64,000 nucleotides of DNA, taken from positions 415,786-479,785 of the forward strand of contig NZ_JALPRS010000003.1 of assembly GCF_023630255.1 (NCBI RefSeq). The letters are read 5' to 3'. Of this stretch, positions 1 to 8,674 are shown piece after piece (position 1 is the first letter of the stretch; each line of letters begins with the position of its first letter). Source of the stretch: Pontibacter deserti (GTDB lineage: Bacteria; Bacteroidota; Bacteroidia; Cytophagales; Hymenobacteraceae). The notes below the pieces were generated by a model. The model was not told the origin of the DNA. It did not search any database and worked only from the letters and a program-made list of their open reading frames with translations. A program made the translations under genes and the position numbers.

Positions 1-125
1 CGACAAATCAAAGGCGCTCAACCCAAAGACTGATATGGTCCGATAGCTAAGCTATAGTTAATTTGAGTTCTATAGTTTTATAGCTTTTCTTGTGGTTGTA
101 TTTCCGTAGGGACAGGTCACGACCT
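1..125. repeat. Dispersed intergenic repeat, copy 1 (cut by window edge)
   Basis: Bases 3-100 match the last bases of the window (from about 63892) at roughly three quarters identity. Both begin with ACAAATCAAAGGCGCTC, continue through ACCCAAAGACTGA, and end in runs of CTATAGTT/TATAGC words. A short hairpin (110-118 pairing with 121-129, GGACAGGTC/GACCTGTCC) closes the unit here. No reading frame of note crosses it. It looks like a non-coding repeat family; the function is unknown. Confidence 0.6.
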
Positions 126-325
126 GTCCGCCCATGGTCTATAACTATAAAACCAAAGCTCGAACTATAGCAATGGCAGAAAGTCCCCCTTTGAAGGGGG
201 CGAAGGGGGATGTTTAACGCCAACTATAAAATCAACCCAGATATCTCAAGCTGTTCGAGATGACAGAAAAAAGTAACAGAAGCTCCCTCTCCTGTTTTTA
301 GGAGAGGGATGGGGTGAGGTAAAAC
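126..325. repeat. Non-coding stretch with two short palindromic repeats
   Basis: No gene is visible between the window start and the terminator at 326. Two hairpin-forming elements are present: one near 183-212 (CCCCCTT pairing with AAGGGGG) and one at 285-308 (CCCTCTCCT pairing with AGGAGAGGG around a T-rich loop). Both resemble short palindromic intergenic repeats found in many bacteria. Several AACTATAG-type words lie between them (for example 163-170). Confidence 0.45.
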
Positions 326-358
326 AAAAAAGGCGACACATCGCTGCATCGCCTTTTT
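326..358 (-). terminator. Rho-independent terminator of the threonine dehydrogenase gene
   Basis: AAAAAGGCGA (326-335) pairs with TCGCCTTTTT (349-358) around a 13-nt loop. Read on the minus strand, the stem ends in a T run. It sits 22 bases past the stop codon of the minus-strand gene at 381-1355, so it most likely ends that transcript. Confidence 0.75.
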
Positions 359-380
359 CTAAAACTATAGTTCTGCAAAC

Positions 381-1355
381 CTATACAGCCTGCTCTTGCT
401 TCATCTTTTTCAAATTCAGCAGCATATCCGCAGTCATCGCATCCAGGTCGTAAGCTGGTTTCCAGTTCCAGTCCTGTTGTGCGGCGCTGTCGTCTATGCT
501 TTGTGGCCACGAGTCGGCTATTTGCTGGCGCGAGTCTGGCTTGTAGCTGATCTCAAATTCCGGGATATGTTTCTGGATTGACTCAGCGATCTCTTTTGGT
601 GAGAAGCTCATGGCGCTCAGGTTATACGAGCTGCGAACTTTTACTTGCTCTGCCGGGGCATGCATCAAGTCCAATGTAGCTTTCAGGGCATCTGGCATGT
701 ACATCATCGGCAGGTAGGTGTTCTCGCTCAGGAAGCATTCGTAGCTGGCGCTTTCCAAGGCCTGGTGGTAAATATCAACGGCGTAATCTGTTGTACCACC
801 ACCTGGTAATGCTTTGTAACCAATAAGGCCAGGGTAACGCAGGCTGCGCACATCCAGGCCATACTTCTCGAAATAATATTCGCACCAGCGCTCACCAGCC
901 TGTTTACTGATACCATACACCGTGTTAGGGTCCATGATCGTGTGCTGCGGCGTGTTCTGGCGTGGGGTGTTCGGTCCGAAAACAGCAATAGAGCTCGGCC
1001 AGTATACCTTCTCTACTTTATGCTCCAGGGCCAGGTCCAGCACATTAAACAGGCCGTCCATGTTCAGCTTCCATGCAAATTTCGGATTTTTCTCGCCGGT
1101 TGCTGACAGCACCGCTGCCAGGTGGTAGATCTGCTTGAATTTATATTTTGCTGCCAGTTCGCCCATTGCTTTTGGGTCCAGCACATCTATTTTCTCGAAA
1201 GGGCCTGAATCGCGCAGGTCGACATTTTTAGGTGCTGCAATATCTGCCGCCACTACATTGCTTCCGCCATACATATTACGCAGTTCCATGGTTAGTTCTG
1301 AGCCAAGCTGGCCACTCGAACCTATTACCAATACCGTATCACTTGTGTTTGCCAT
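381..1355 (-). CDS. SDR-type L-threonine 3-dehydrogenase (NAD-dependent epimerase family)
   Basis: 324 residues from the ATG at 1353-1355. A longer frame adds eight residues, but MANTSDTVLVIGSSG is a natural Rossmann-fold start. Visible motifs are the nucleotide-binding G12xxGxxG18 and the catalytic Y147xxxK151. The sequence belongs to the extended SDR/NDP-sugar epimerase superfamily, and its layout fits the epimerase-like threonine dehydrogenases of Bacteroidota, which oxidise L-threonine to 2-amino-3-ketobutyrate. The gene for the next enzyme (2-amino-3-ketobutyrate CoA ligase) is 1.6 kb away, which supports this role over a sugar epimerase. It is cytosolic and transcribed divergently from 1701-2861. 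The substrate is inferred. Confidence 0.82.
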   Translation of the reverse strand: MANTSDTVLVIGSSGQLGSELTMELRNMYGGSNVVAADIAAPKNVDLRDSGPFEKIDVLDPKAMGELAAKYKFKQIYHLAAVLSATGEKNPKFAWKLNMDGLFNVLDLALEHKVEKVYWPSSIAVFGPNTPRQNTPQHTIMDPNTVYGISKQAGERWCEYYFEKYGLDVRSLRYPGLIGYKALPGGGTTDYAVDIYHQALESASYECFLSENTYLPMMYMPDALKATLDLMHAPAEQVKVRSSYNLSAMSFSPKEIAESIQKHIPEFEISYKPDSRQQIADSWPQSIDDSAAQQDWNWKPAYDLDAMTADMLLNLKKMKQEQAV

Positions 1356-1700
1356 AATTACGCTAAATCGTTTGCACAAAGTAACCTATTTCAATGCAAT
1401 CCTGAAAGTATAACTTATAAGAAACACAGGTGCTTGTATGATTTGGATAGGAGAAAGTTGCTTAAATACAAAAAGAGAGTGCCTGCGTATTGCAAGCGCT
1501 CTCTAAAACCAAACTAATCTAACACTTATTACACACCTTGTAACAAAGGTAACTAACTGGTTGCAGCCCCGGAACAGCATGCCGCAGACTTAAAGATTAA
1601 ATAACATTAGCCTGAAAAGCAGCCTGGATGTTACTGGCTTGTGCAACGGATTTGCCTATATTTGTAAGAATTAGCCTGTGTTTTACAAGACGGCCTGTAC
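1356..1700. other. Divergent intergenic region, 345 bp
   Basis: Separates the minus-strand dehydrogenase from the plus-strand repeat protein. There is no convincing reading frame. It must hold the dehydrogenase promoter on the left and contains a clear Bacteroidota -7 element (1657-1664) for the plus-strand gene. An imperfect hairpin around 1475-1505 (AGAGAGTGCC... GCGCTCTCT) may be a leader structure. Confidence 0.5.
1657..1664 (+). promoter_or_regulatory. Bacteroidota -7 promoter element TATATTTG
   Basis: TATATTTG matches the Bacteroidota -7 consensus TAnnTTTG exactly. A TTG at 1639-1641 is a candidate -33 element, although the 15-base gap is slightly short. Transcription would start near 1671, about 30 bases before the ATG at 1701. 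Confidence 0.5.
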
Positions 1701-2861
1701 ATGACGTTTGAAGAATACCTTGTAAAGAAACGCATTAATAAAGCTGCATTTGTGGCTGGCGACCCTGCGCGGTTTGCTGCCTGGGAAGACATGTATACCC
1801 AGATGCACCCGAACAGCTTTTATATTGCCGTAAAAATGGTGATAAATGATGTGCGGTTAAGGTATCATTTAGCGGAAAAAGATGTGCCAAAAGCTGCTCC
1901 GGCAACTGCTGCACCACGCCCGGTTATGCGTCGTGCCGCTCCGGCTGCAGAAGCAACACAACCTGCTGTTCCACAGGAAACATTAGAAGCCACACCAACT
2001 CCAAAGCCGCGGCCAGTAGTTAAGCACCCAACTATAACCAAGCCAACTATAGCCGAAGGCGAAACTATAAATCCGGAAGAAACTAAACCTGCTGAGCCAG
2101 CTAAGCCAAGGCCGGTAATCAAGCGACCAATTATAGCTAAACCTGCAGCTACTGCAGAGGGCGAAACTCCGGTTTCAGAAAGTAAGCCTGCAACAGAAGG
2201 TACCACGCCAACCAGACCACGGCCGGTAATTAAGCGTCCTGCCGCTTTACAGAAACCTGCTACAGAAGGAACAGAAGCTACCAAAGCTTCAGAGCCAACT
2301 ATAGTTCCGGAAGCCGAAACGCCTAAACCACCAGCGCGCCCAAGACCTGTTATAAAAAGACCGACTGCCCTGCAAAAGCCAACAGAAGAAAAACCTGCGG
2401 ATGTAGAAGGTCCATCAACAGAGATAACTAACGGAACTATAAAGCCAGCAGAAACTATAGTTTCAGGAGAGGCGGAAACGCCAAAACCTGCCCGGCCACG
2501 ACCGGTAATGAAACGACCTGTAGCTCTGCAGCAGCCACTTGTAGCAGAAGAAGCTAAACCTGAAGCTGAAAAGTCGGAAGAGCAGCCAACTATAAACGCT
2601 GCCGAAGAACCTGTTCCTGCGCCAAAGCCACCAAGGCCGCGACCTGTAATTAAAAGGCCAACGCCTGCTACAGAGTCAACTATAAGCGAAGCGAAACCGG
2701 AAGAACCAACGCAGCCAACTATAGCTGAGGCAAAAGCTGAGCAGCCTGAACCGGAGGTACCAACAGACGAAACTATAAAACCAAAGCCGCCACGTCCGCG
2801 CCCTATTATCCGGAGGCCACCGCCTAAACCAGATGAGACCGGCGACGCAACCGGCGTATAA
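1701..2861 (+). CDS. Proline-rich repeat protein with PRPVIKRP motifs
   Basis: 386 residues. Residues 1-60 form a compact aromatic-rich domain (MTFEEYLVKKRINKAAF...), and the rest is low complexity. The core PRPVIKRP (variants PRPVVKHP, PRPVMKRP, PRPIIRRP) recurs about eight times, spaced by acidic Pro/Glu/Thr segments. No signal peptide or membrane segment is seen, so it is probably cytosolic; the alternating basic motifs and acidic linkers suggest a disordered scaffold or nucleic-acid contact. Many linker positions read PTI or ETI because the genome's ACTATA word lies in frame there. It has its own promoter and is followed 58 bases later by kbl. Function unknown. Confidence 0.75.
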   Translation: MTFEEYLVKKRINKAAFVAGDPARFAAWEDMYTQMHPNSFYIAVKMVINDVRLRYHLAEKDVPKAAPATAAPRPVMRRAAPAAEATQPAVPQETLEATPTPKPRPVVKHPTITKPTIAEGETINPEETKPAEPAKPRPVIKRPIIAKPAATAEGETPVSESKPATEGTTPTRPRPVIKRPAALQKPATEGTEATKASEPTIVPEAETPKPPARPRPVIKRPTALQKPTEEKPADVEGPSTEITNGTIKPAETIVSGEAETPKPARPRPVMKRPVALQQPLVAEEAKPEAEKSEEQPTINAAEEPVPAPKPPRPRPVIKRPTPATESTISEAKPEEPTQPTIAEAKAEQPEPEVPTDETIKPKPPRPRPIIRRPPPKPDETGDATGV

Positions 2862-2919
2862 CTATAGTTTATAACTTATCCAGAACTAAAAACGAACAAC
2901 GATAAACGAATAACGAAAT

Positions 2920-4116
2920 ATGTACGAAACCTTAAAACCTGACCTGGAACAACAGCTGGAAGAAATAAAGGCTGCCGGACTATATAAGCAAGAGCGCATT
3001 ATTACTACGCCACAGGGCGCCGACATTGATACCACACAGATGCACCATGTGCTTAACTTCTGCGCCAACAACTACCTGGGCTTATCGGCTCACCCAAAGG
3101 TAATTGAAGCTGCCAAGGAAGCTATTGATACACATGGCTACGGCATGAGCTCAGTGCGTTTTATCTGCGGTACCCAGGATATTCATAAAGAGCTGGAGCG
3201 TAAGTTATCTGAGTTCTTAGGCACTGAAGATACAATCCTTTACGCCGCCGCTTTCGATGCGAATGGTGGTGTGTTTGAGCCTTTGTTTGATGCCGATTCA
3301 GCTATTATTTCGGATGCGCTGAACCATGCTTCAATTATAGATGGCGTGCGTTTGTGTAAGGCACAGCGTTTCCGTTATAACCACAACGACATGGCCGACC
3401 TGGAAGCAAAGCTGCAGGAGGCTGTAAATGCCAATACAAAACACCGCATTATAGTTACCGACGGTTCATTCTCGATGGACGGTACAGTTGCACAGCTGGA
3501 TAAGATCGTAGCACTGGCTGACAAGTATAAAGCGCTGATCATGGTAGATGATTCGCATTCTACTGGCTTTATGGGTAAGACCGGCCGTGGCGTGCACGAG
3601 TACCACAACGTAATGGATAAAGTGGACATCATTACAGGTACGCTGGGCAAAGCACTGGGTGGTGCCATGGGTGGTTTCACATCCGGTAAAAAAGAGATTA
3701 TTGAGATGCTGCGCCAGCGTTCGCGTCCTTACCTGTTCTCTAACTCACTGGCTCCGTCTATAGTGGGCGCTTCTATTGCCGTATTGGATATGCTGAGCTC
3801 AACCACTGAACTGCGCGATAAGCTGGAGTGGAACACCAAATATTTCCGTGAGCAGATAACAGCAGCCGGTTTCGATATTAAGCCAGGCGATCACCCGATT
3901 GTACCGGTTATGTTGTACGATGCACCGCTGGCACAGGAATTTGCAGCCCGTATGCTGGACAGAGGTATTTATGTGATCGGTTTCTACTACCCGGTTGTAC
4001 CAAAAGGCCAGGCCCGTATCCGTGTGCAGCTGTCTGCCGTGCACGACAGAGTACATATCGATAAATGTATTGCCGCCTTTACCGAAGTAGGCAGAGAGCT
4101 TGGTGTGATCAAGTAA
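2920..4116 (+). CDS. kbl: 2-amino-3-ketobutyrate CoA ligase (glycine C-acetyltransferase)
   Basis: 398 residues, the usual length. It is a fold-type I PLP enzyme of the alpha-oxoamine synthase family: glycine-rich N-domain (FCANNYLGL), [16 protein letters not shown] for cofactor binding, and the Schiff-base lysine K244 in GTLGKALGG. It converts 2-amino-3-ketobutyrate and CoA to glycine and acetyl-CoA, the second step of threonine breakdown. The first-step enzyme is encoded at 381-1355. The close relatives BioF and serine palmitoyltransferase share the fold, but the N-terminal pattern and the neighbouring dehydrogenase favour Kbl. A strong terminator follows at 4137. Confidence 0.93.
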   Translation: MYETLKPDLEQQLEEIKAAGLYKQERIITTPQGADIDTTQMHHVLNFCANNYLGLSAHPKVIEAAKEAIDTHGYGMSSVRFICGTQDIHKELERKLSEFLGTEDTILYAAAFDANGGVFEPLFDADSAIISDALNHASIIDGVRLCKAQRFRYNHNDMADLEAKLQEAVNANTKHRIIVTDGSFSMDGTVAQLDKIVALADKYKALIMVDDSHSTGFMGKTGRGVHEYHNVMDKVDIITGTLGKALGGAMGGFTSGKKEIIEMLRQRSRPYLFSNSLAPSIVGASIAVLDMLSSTTELRDKLEWNTKYFREQITAAGFDIKPGDHPIVPVMLYDAPLAQEFAARMLDRGIYVIGFYYPVVPKGQARIRVQLSAVHDRVHIDKCIAAFTEVGRELGVIK

Positions 4117-4136
4117 GATTATCCCTCGTGAATAAT

Positions 4137-4172
4137 AAAAAGGCCACTCTTATAACAGGAGTGGCTTTTTTC
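4137..4172 (+). terminator. Rho-independent terminator after kbl
   Basis: AAAAAGGCCACTC (4137-4149) pairs with GAGTGGC and a following T run near 4159-4171. It lies 20 bases after the kbl stop codon. The A-rich 5' side could let it work in both directions. Confidence 0.8.
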
Positions 4173-4215
4173 TTGTTGAGTTTTAGTAACTTGATGTTTA
4201 AACTATAAATCTGGA

Positions 4216-4434
4216 ATGGAATTGATCTCGTTTGGCAGCAGCAACTTTACCTATAGTTTGATAATCACGCTGATGATTATCTATTATGCAGGAGCGTTGG
4301 TGTCGCTTATTCACCTGATTTTTAAAACAGATTACGATCTGAAAGAGCGCCTGCTCTGGATGCTGGTGCTATGGCTTATACCTATACTTGGATTAATATT
4401 CTACTGGGTAAGCTGGCGGAAACGTAAAGTATAA
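4216..4434 (+). CDS. Small PLDc_N-type membrane protein
   Basis: 72 residues with two transmembrane helices (about 13-34 and 47-66) joined by a charged loop (FKTDYDLKERL) and ending in a basic tail (WRKRKV). The spacing and the W-L-I-P-x-x-G-x-x-x-Y pattern in the second helix match the phospholipase D N-terminal-like domain, common as a free-standing small inner-membrane protein in Bacteroidota. No catalytic region is present, so it is not a phospholipase. It is convergent with cdaA. Specific role unknown. Confidence 0.7.
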   Translation: MELISFGSSNFTYSLIITLMIIYYAGALVSLIHLIFKTDYDLKERLLWMLVLWLIPILGLIFYWVSWRKRKV

Positions 4435-4503
4435 ACTTAGTACTGGCGCTGGTATCTAACCGGTGTCGCAAAGTGTGCGCGAGTCTCCAGACTCGCTGGG
4501 AAA

Positions 4504-5343
4504 TCAGGCAGCACTCACCGATTTTTCGGATGGGCTTATAGTTGCACGTTGGTCCGTATCGAACAGGAACTGGTTAAGCTTTACGCGCAGGTCAGCAGAA
4601 GATAAGTTACGGAAAGCTTCGCCGTTTCGCACCAAGGCAATCTGCCCGGTCTCTTCCGAAACTACCAAAACTATACTGTCTGTGATCTCCGTTAAACCGA
4701 TAGCTGCACGGTGCCTCAGACCCATAGAAGCCGGAATCTCCTGGTTCTCAGAAACCGGAAGTATACAGCGCGCCGCTTTTATTCGATTGCTTGCTATAAT
4801 TACGGCACCATCGTGTAGCGGGCTGTTCTTGTTAAAGATCGACATCAGCAAACGCTTCGAGATAACGGCATCAATCAAATCCCCTGACTCGGCATAGTAT
4901 TTCAACTCAGAGCTTTTTGCAAATACAATAAGGGCACCCGTATTTTTAGCGGCCAGTGATTTTGCAGCTTCTATAAAAGGCGTTAAGCTCAGTTTTTCTG
5001 TTTGCTCGCGGCGCCACGGAAATCCCCAGAAACGGTCGTGGTTAAAGGCGGTGGTTTTACCTATTAATAACAGGAAACGGCGGATCTCAGGCTGGAACAG
5101 GATAATGGCAGCAAGCACACCCACCCCCATAAACTGCCCAAGTATAATACTGAGCAACTCCATGCCGGCGGCACGCACCACCAGGTATAGCAGGTAAATA
5201 GAGAGCAGGCCTAAAAAGATCTTGAGCGCCACACTACCGGTAAGCAGCTTGTATAGTTGGTATAGCAGCGCCGTTACGAGCAGAATGTCGATGATGTCGA
5301 GAAACTCGATCTCTAAAAACCCTATTGTGAATAAGAATGTCAA
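4504..5343 (-). CDS. cdaA: Diadenylate cyclase CdaA
   Basis: 279 residues. Three N-terminal membrane helices (about 16-34, 40-57 and 62-84) are followed by a DisA_N/DAC domain with the signature DGA (178-180) and RHRAA (210-214), which bind ATP and metal. It makes c-di-AMP from two ATP at the inner membrane. The start is a TTG at 5341-5343 that overlaps the folP stop (TTGA), and no ATG is available before the first helix, so translation is probably coupled to folP. The folP-cdaA pairing is common in Bacteroidota. No glmM or CdaR-type partner is adjacent. Confidence 0.93.
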   Translation of the reverse strand: MTFLFTIGFLEIEFLDIIDILLVTALLYQLYKLLTGSVALKIFLGLLSIYLLYLVVRAAGMELLSIILGQFMGVGVLAAIILFQPEIRRFLLLIGKTTAFNHDRFWGFPWRREQTEKLSLTPFIEAAKSLAAKNTGALIVFAKSSELKYYAESGDLIDAVISKRLLMSIFNKNSPLHDGAVIIASNRIKAARCILPVSENQEIPASMGLRHRAAIGLTEITDSIVLVVSEETGQIALVRNGEAFRNLSSADLRVKLNQFLFDTDQRATISPSEKSVSAA

Positions 5344-6206
5344 AGTGTTGTTTTCTTGTATAGTTCTATTGCCTGCTTAGTTTCTTTTACGTCGTGTACA
5401 CGCAAAATATTGGCTCCCTTCATCAGGGCAATGGTATTTACAACTATCGTTCCGGTTAAGGCATCAGCCTGGTCAATGCCCAGTGTTTTGTAAACCATCG
5501 ATTTACGCGACATGCCCGCAAGTATAGGTAAGCCCAATATACGCAAATCTTCCAGACGGTTCAGTAACTCGAAGTTATGTTCTGTAGTTTTTGCAAAGCC
5601 AAAACCGGGGTCAAGTATAATATCGTTAACGCCGAGGCGGGTAAGCTTAGCCACCTGTTGCTGCAGCTCGTCCAGCACTTCTATCGTCACATCGCTATAG
5701 TTGGCCATAGTTTGCATGGTTTGCGGTGTGCCGCGCATGTGCATCAGTATGTACGGAACCTGCAGTCGGGCCACGGTCTCAAACATCTTTTCATCCAAAG
5801 TGCCACCTGCCACGTCGTTTATGATAGCTGCGCCTGCGTTTATACTTGCTTCGGCCACATCAGCCCTGAATGTATCCACTGAAAGTAAAACATCCGGAAA
5901 CTCCCGAACTATAGATTCGATGGCAGGTATAAGCCTGTCATGTTCTTCCTGAGACGAAATATCTGCTGCGCCGGGACGCGTGGAATAACCACCAATATCG
6001 AGTATGTCGGCCCCTTCAGCCAGCATAACGCGGGCACGTTCAATGGCTTCTTCGGTGGAGCTCAGGCGGCTGCCGGGGTAAAAAGAATCGGGGGTAACAT
6101 TCAGGATGCCCATCACCAGCGGCGTGTCCAGGGAGAGGAGCTTTCCGCGACAGTTAAGTGTGGTTTTTTTCTTAAAAAGCGTATCTTTCGATTCCAATGT
6201 AGGCAC
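5340..6206 (-). CDS. folP: Dihydropteroate synthase
   Basis: 288 residues. It carries the family signatures MGILNVTPDSF (32-42), DIGGYSTRPGA, ILMHMRGTP, DPGFGFAKT and AGMSRKS. It condenses 4-aminobenzoate with hydroxymethyl-dihydropterin diphosphate to make dihydropteroate in folate synthesis and is the target of sulfonamides. The start is GTG (6204-6206), and the first 18 residues precede the TIM barrel. It is upstream of and overlaps cdaA by four bases, and is divergent from the DUF1599 gene with only 35 bases between starts, so the two promoters must be very compact or overlapping. Confidence 0.94.
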   Translation of the reverse strand: MPTLESKDTLFKKKTTLNCRGKLLSLDTPLVMGILNVTPDSFYPGSRLSSTEEAIERARVMLAEGADILDIGGYSTRPGAADISSQEEHDRLIPAIESIVREFPDVLLSVDTFRADVAEASINAGAAIINDVAGGTLDEKMFETVARLQVPYILMHMRGTPQTMQTMANYSDVTIEVLDELQQQVAKLTRLGVNDIILDPGFGFAKTTEHNFELLNRLEDLRILGLPILAGMSRKSMVYKTLGIDQADALTGTIVVNTIALMKGANILRVHDVKETKQAIELYKKTTL

Positions 6207-6241
6207 CTTGGTCTATTGATTTTAAAATTAAAGCTAAAAAG

Positions 6242-6796
6242 TTGATTAGTCAAACACTCCAGGAATATAATCAGGTAGTACAGCGCTGCAAAGACACTTT
6301 TGTGAAGAAAACAAAAGATTATGGCACGGCTTGGCGCGTGCTGCGACTGCCTTCTATTACCGATCAGATCTTTATTAAGGCGCAACGCATCCGCTCTATT
6401 CAGGAGAAGGGCAAGCAGCTGGTGGAAGACGACATCCGCGACGAGTTTGTAGGCATTATTAACTACTGCGTAATTGCCCTGATGCAGCTTAGTTTGCCAG
6501 CCGATGCCGAACAGACGTTGCCAGCCGAAGAAGTAGAGCGCCAGTATACGCACCACATCGAAGAGAACATAAAGCTGCTGACGGCCAAGAACCACGATTA
6601 CGGCGAAGCCTGGCGCGACATGCGTGTAAGCTCCATCACCGACATTATCCTGATGAAACTATACCGCACCAAGCAGATAGAAGACAACGAAGGCCAGACG
6701 CTGATCTCGGAAGGTGTGGAAGCCAACTACCGCGACATGATCAACTACGCCGTTTTTGCGCTGATAAAGCTGGGTTTTGCGGAGAAGGTGCAGTAA
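6242..6796 (+). CDS. DUF1599 protein (duplicated nucleotide-modification-associated domain)
   Basis: 184 residues made of two tandem copies of one module. The matching cores are KDYGTAWRVLRLPSITDQI (about 25-43) and HDYGEAWRDMRVSSITDII (about 118-136), each followed by a helix starting NYCVIAL or NYAVFAL. This is the DUF1599 arrangement of Bacteroidota, related to an all-alpha nucleotide-metabolism domain (MazG/dUTPase-like by family proposal). The start is TTG at 6242; the next in-frame ATG would remove the first module. It is divergent from folP. The biochemical role is not established. Confidence 0.8.
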   Translation: MISQTLQEYNQVVQRCKDTFVKKTKDYGTAWRVLRLPSITDQIFIKAQRIRSIQEKGKQLVEDDIRDEFVGIINYCVIALMQLSLPADAEQTLPAEEVERQYTHHIEENIKLLTAKNHDYGEAWRDMRVSSITDIILMKLYRTKQIEDNEGQTLISEGVEANYRDMINYAVFALIKLGFAEKVQ

Positions 6797-6838
6797 GTTA
6801 TAGTTTATAAATTTGGCTATAGTTGTAACATTCTTTAG

Positions 6839-6920
6839 TGTCATCCCGAGCGCAGCCGAGGGATCTTATACTGCACAATAGGTGGGCACATAAGATGTCT
6901 CGACTGCGCTCGACATGACA
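6839..6920. repeat. Imperfect inverted repeat, 30-bp arms
   Basis: Arms 6839-6868 and 6891-6920 are reverse complements with five mismatches in 30 and enclose 22 bases. Each arm starts TGTCAT and contains CGAGCGCAG. The layout matches a short palindromic intergenic repeat widespread in Bacteroidota genomes. It could fold as a long hairpin in RNA and separates the DUF1599 gene from the lipoprotein gene, perhaps acting as a terminator without a T run. Confidence 0.65.
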
Positions 6921-6940
6921 GGTTGATTAAATTACAAGAA

Positions 6941-7513
6941 ATGAAATACTTTATAGTTATTGCTGTAGCTCTACTTTGTATGACTTCTTGTAGTAACTCA
7001 AAGAGCTATAGTATTGATGGTATAGAGTATACTGTAACTCCTGTTGATAGCTCTTTAAATTTATTGGTTGAGACCAATGAATTTTCTGGCGTTATATTTA
7101 ATGAGAAGACAAAGCCATACCGTGATATCTTCTCATTTAGGATGTTGGTTAGACCAACTAAAGAAGAAAAAATTACGGCTTTTACACCGTCTCTTGAAGA
7201 AATCATCAAAGCCGAGAGAATTCTAAAAAGATGTGTTGAAGTCGATAAGATTGGTGCTGACAGTATGGAAATATCGGATGGCTCAATTCAAGAATTATCT
7301 AACTATAGCAGGCAGTATTTTGGAGCAGTTAATGAAAAAGGTCAAAAGCTTATTTGGATTAACTGTTTTGCAAAACAGAGTGCCTTTATTAATCCTACTT
7401 GGAAAATAGAAGAAGTTTCTGTAGATGATGGTGGAGACTGGTTCTTTAATATAATTACAAATATTGATACAGATGAATGTTACGGTTTCTTTAGAAACTC
7501 AATTGGTGGTTAA
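6941..7513 (+). CDS. Uncharacterised lipoprotein
   Basis: 190 residues from the ATG at 6941; a frame opening at 6923 adds six residues ahead of the signal. The lipoprotein signal MKYFIVIAVALLCMTSC gives a lipobox ending at Cys17. The mature part (SNSKSYSIDGIEYTVTP...) has no motif I recognise. The gene is more AT-rich than its neighbours but still contains an AACTATAG word, so it does not look newly acquired. It lies between a palindromic repeat and the DoxX-type gene. Cell-envelope location is predicted; role unknown. Confidence 0.7.
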   Translation: MKYFIVIAVALLCMTSCSNSKSYSIDGIEYTVTPVDSSLNLLVETNEFSGVIFNEKTKPYRDIFSFRMLVRPTKEEKITAFTPSLEEIIKAERILKRCVEVDKIGADSMEISDGSIQELSNYSRQYFGAVNEKGQKLIWINCFAKQSAFINPTWKIEEVSVDDGGDWFFNIITNIDTDECYGFFRNSIGG

Positions 7514-7574
7514 CTCCACAACTATAAACTTATTAACTTTCTAAACCTCTAACTTTCTAACTGAAAGCAGAACC

Positions 7575-8669
7575 ATGAAATACATCACCAAATTCTTCTG
7601 GCTCTTTGTGGGCGTGCTGTTCATCTTTTCAGGGTTGATCAAGATAAACGACCCGGTAGGCACTGCCATTAAACTGGAAGAGTATTTCGAAGTTTTCTCG
7701 ACAGACATTGCGCCGTTCTTTAAATCGCTGGAGCCGGCCGCGCTGTTTCTGTCTATTTTCCTGAGTGCACTGGAGATTGTGCTGGGCGTGGCGCTGCTCG
7801 TGCGCTGGAAACTGAAAGAAGTGTTGTGGCTACTGTTGGCCATGATCGTGTTCTTCACTTTCCTGACGTTCTATTCAGCCTATTTTAACAAAGTAACCGA
7901 CTGCGGCTGCTTCGGCGATGCTATAAAGCTTACGCCTTGGGAATCGTTTACCAAAGATGTGGTGCTGCTGGTGATGATCATCGTGCTGCTGATGACCCAG
8001 CGTTACCTGCAACCGTTTATCAGCCAGAAGGTGGGCGCAGCTATAACCGCGCTTACAGCTATACTATCGGTGGGCATTGGCTGGTACGCTTACGAAAACC
8101 TGCCTTACATCGACTTCCGCGCTTACAAGATTGGTAACAACATCCCAACACTCATGAAGCCATCGGCACCGCTGAAGTATAAGTATGTGATGACGAAAGG
8201 CGGCGAAGAACAGGAGTTTACAGAATACCCAACTGACACCACCTGGGCCTTTAAAGAAATGGTAGCTGTTAATCCGGAAGATGGCCCTAAGATTACAGAT
8301 TTCAACGTTTGGAACGATGAAGGCGACCATACGCAGGAGGTATTGACCGGTACTAAACTGGTTATAGTGGTGCAAAACGTAGCCAAAGCCGGCACCGAAA
8401 ATTTTGATAAGATAAATGCGCTGGTTGCAGCAGCAGAGAAGCAGGGCATTACACCTATAGTTATTACCAGCAGTGGAGCACAGGAGTTTGAAGCATTCCG
8501 ACACGAAGTAAATCTGGCAGCCCCATATTTTTTTGGCGATGGTACAGTGCTTAAAACCATTATCCGCTCAAACCCGGGTATATGGCTTCTGAAAGACGGC
8601 ACCACCAAAGGCCTGTGGCACCACAACAATACGCCAACTATTGAGGAAGTGAAGCAGTTGTTACAATAG
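7575..8669 (+). CDS. BT_3928-type DoxX/thioredoxin-like membrane protein
   Basis: 364 residues. The N-terminal half has four membrane helices of the DoxX/MauE type, with the motif TDCGCFGDAIKLTPWESF at about 112-129 between helices 3 and 4. A fifth helix near 150-172 leads to a soluble C-terminal domain with a thioredoxin-like pattern (KLVIVVQNVAKAG... TPIVITSSGAQEFEAFRHE) but no CxxC pair. This architecture is typical of BT_3928-family proteins in Bacteroidota. A role in membrane redox or methylation chemistry is only inferred from DoxX/MauE relatives. The SRA-HNH gene follows after five bases. Confidence 0.8.
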   Translation: MKYITKFFWLFVGVLFIFSGLIKINDPVGTAIKLEEYFEVFSTDIAPFFKSLEPAALFLSIFLSALEIVLGVALLVRWKLKEVLWLLLAMIVFFTFLTFYSAYFNKVTDCGCFGDAIKLTPWESFTKDVVLLVMIIVLLMTQRYLQPFISQKVGAAITALTAILSVGIGWYAYENLPYIDFRAYKIGNNIPTLMKPSAPLKYKYVMTKGGEEQEFTEYPTDTTWAFKEMVAVNPEDGPKITDFNVWNDEGDHTQEVLTGTKLVIVVQNVAKAGTENFDKINALVAAAEKQGITPIVITSSGAQEFEAFRHEVNLAAPYFFGDGTVLKTIIRSNPGIWLLKDGTTKGLWHHNNTPTIEEVKQLLQ

Positions 8670-8674
8670 GATAT

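Noticed and set aside
381..1355. UDP-glucose 4-epimerase (galE) for the first gene
   Set aside because: Motifs fit both, but proximity to kbl and the Bacteroidota threonine dehydrogenase pattern make threonine oxidation the better call; not proven.
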